NCBI RefSeq assembly: GCF_026627505.1
Contig: NZ_JAPNLK010000019.1
Span: 1 to 56,358 of the forward strand
Origin: Streptomyces sp. H27-H5
GTDB taxonomy: Bacteria; Actinomycetota; Actinomycetes; Streptomycetales; Streptomycetaceae
Direction: 5' to 3'
DNA: 56,358 bases
Part shown: piece after piece, positions 56,072-56,358 of the stretch
Position numbering within the stretch: the first letter of the stretch is position 1
Layout of the letters: each line of letters opens with the position of its first letter
The notes under the pieces: generated by a model
What the model saw: the letters and a program-made list of their open reading frames with translations, nothing else
The model's database searches: none
What the model was told of the DNA's origin: nothing
Program-made: the position numbers and the translations under genes

Positions 56072-56358
56072 ATGAGCCGCACGATCCGGATTCGCACCAC
56101 GGAGGACGCCGTCGTGGAGATCGCCGCCCTTACGACCCGCGTGATCGTGAAGGGAGGGCACGAGGGCCACGACCTGGAGACGGTCGGCCGGATCATCACC
56201 TCGGACACGGTCCTGGACACGATCCGCACCGCGTACGACCGGTGGGTCGGCAACGGCGCCACCCCGAAGGACGCCGTGATCGCCGTGGGACAGAGCCTGA
56301 TCGCACCTAACCTCCCCCGCCGGGCGCCCGGGGTGGGCGCCCGGCGGGGGCGGTTATG
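56072..56358 (+). CDS. Hypothetical protein of the TTGCAAC regulon (unit 6), cut by the window end
   Basis: 95 codons from ATG 56072 with no stop before the window ends. A short alpha/beta protein: RTTEDAVVEIAALTTRVIVK, GRIITSDTVLDTIRTAYDRW, TPKDAVIAVGQSL. The last ~15 codons run through a perfect palindrome and may not be genuine coding sequence if a frameshift is present. Not recognised. Confidence 0.55.
   Translation, partial: MSRTIRIRTTEDAVVEIAALTTRVIVKGGHEGHDLETVGRIITSDTVLDTIRTAYDRWVGNGATPKDAVIAVGQSLIAPNLPRRAPGVGARRGRL
56314..56350 (+). terminator. Terminator-like palindrome at the window end
   Basis: CCCCCGCCGGGCGCCC (56314-56329) and GGGCGCCCGGCGGGGG (56335-56350): a perfect 16-bp stem, loop GGGGT, like the terminators closing the other units, but here the upstream frame stays open through it. 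Confidence 0.65.

Noticed and set aside
17051..56358. A complete prophage
   Set aside because: Recombination, regulation and replication genes look phage-like, but I saw no terminase, portal, capsid, tail or lysis gene in the window.
17125..56358. The right attachment site (second copy of the tRNA-Pro 3' end)
   Set aside because: I looked for a repeat of the GGTTCAAATCCCGCCACCCC stretch downstream and did not find one; it is probably beyond the window.

Overview
The first 17.1 kb is ordinary Streptomyces (or close relative) chromosome: very high GC, GTG starts, and a gene order I recognise from Streptomyces around crp and wblA. It carries a MarP-like membrane serine protease, a CoA-type NUDIX hydrolase, endonuclease III, the cAMP receptor protein Crp, and a minus-strand operon (DUF4177, RidA, NUDIX, metallo-beta-lactamase fold, L7/L12-like). 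Two ArsA-type ATPases, the WhiB-like regulator WblA, a class A penicillin-binding protein, a YqeY protein and a metallophosphoesterase follow, then a tRNA-Pro(CGG). A decayed IS110-type transposase sits at 8.4-9.3 kb.

From tRNA-Pro to the window end (about 39 kb) is one integrated mobile element. A tyrosine integrase lies next to the tRNA and reads towards it, so the tRNA 3' end is the probable left attachment site. The right end is outside the window. The integrase is unusual in carrying an inserted LacI-type helix-turn-helix. Next come a small gene in the usual excisionase position and a divergent pair of XRE regulators. A long, tightly overlapping rightward operon (20.5-28.2 kb) then encodes YqaJ exonuclease, RecT annealing protein, a DEDD exonuclease, a RusA resolvase, a WhiB-like protein and many small zinc-ribbon or membrane proteins. 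It is followed by an Arr-like ADP-ribosyltransferase-fold protein, an orphan Phd/YefM antitoxin, and a replication-initiator-like gene (29.2-30.7 kb) with an AT-rich tract inside it. Many small unknown genes run to 38 kb, broken up by strong hairpin terminators. Two dense arrays of GGACA/GGACAC repeats overlap coding sequence (26.8 kb and 36.6 kb). An ISL3-type insertion sequence at 38.4-40.3 kb has split a GIY-YIG gene.

At 40.7 kb an AlpA-like regulator and a rightward operon diverge from a perfect 8+2+8 palindrome. The rightward leader can form three consecutive hairpins with the identical hexaloop GUCGCA. The operon encodes small proteins, then five membrane proteins (42.1-46.4 kb) that look like a transfer or entry module. 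No phage structural gene and no FtsK/TraB translocase is visible, so whether this is a phage, a phage-plasmid or an integrative conjugative element is unresolved.

The most striking part is 47.0-56.4 kb. Six transcription units each start with the same promoter-operator: three TTGCAAC boxes spaced exactly 13 bp apart, threaded through a TTGACR -35 element. Each has a short leader hairpin and RBS before the gene, and most units end in a strong hairpin terminator. Divergent from the first unit is a 164-aa protein made of two tandem copies of one predicted DNA-binding unit, an obvious candidate controller. The controlled genes are large modular proteins of unknown function, including one with an LPD29-like polyvalent-protein domain and a duplicated zinc-knuckle module. 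I interpret this as a dedicated regulon for proteins made together on induction, transfer or entry of the element; this is inference.
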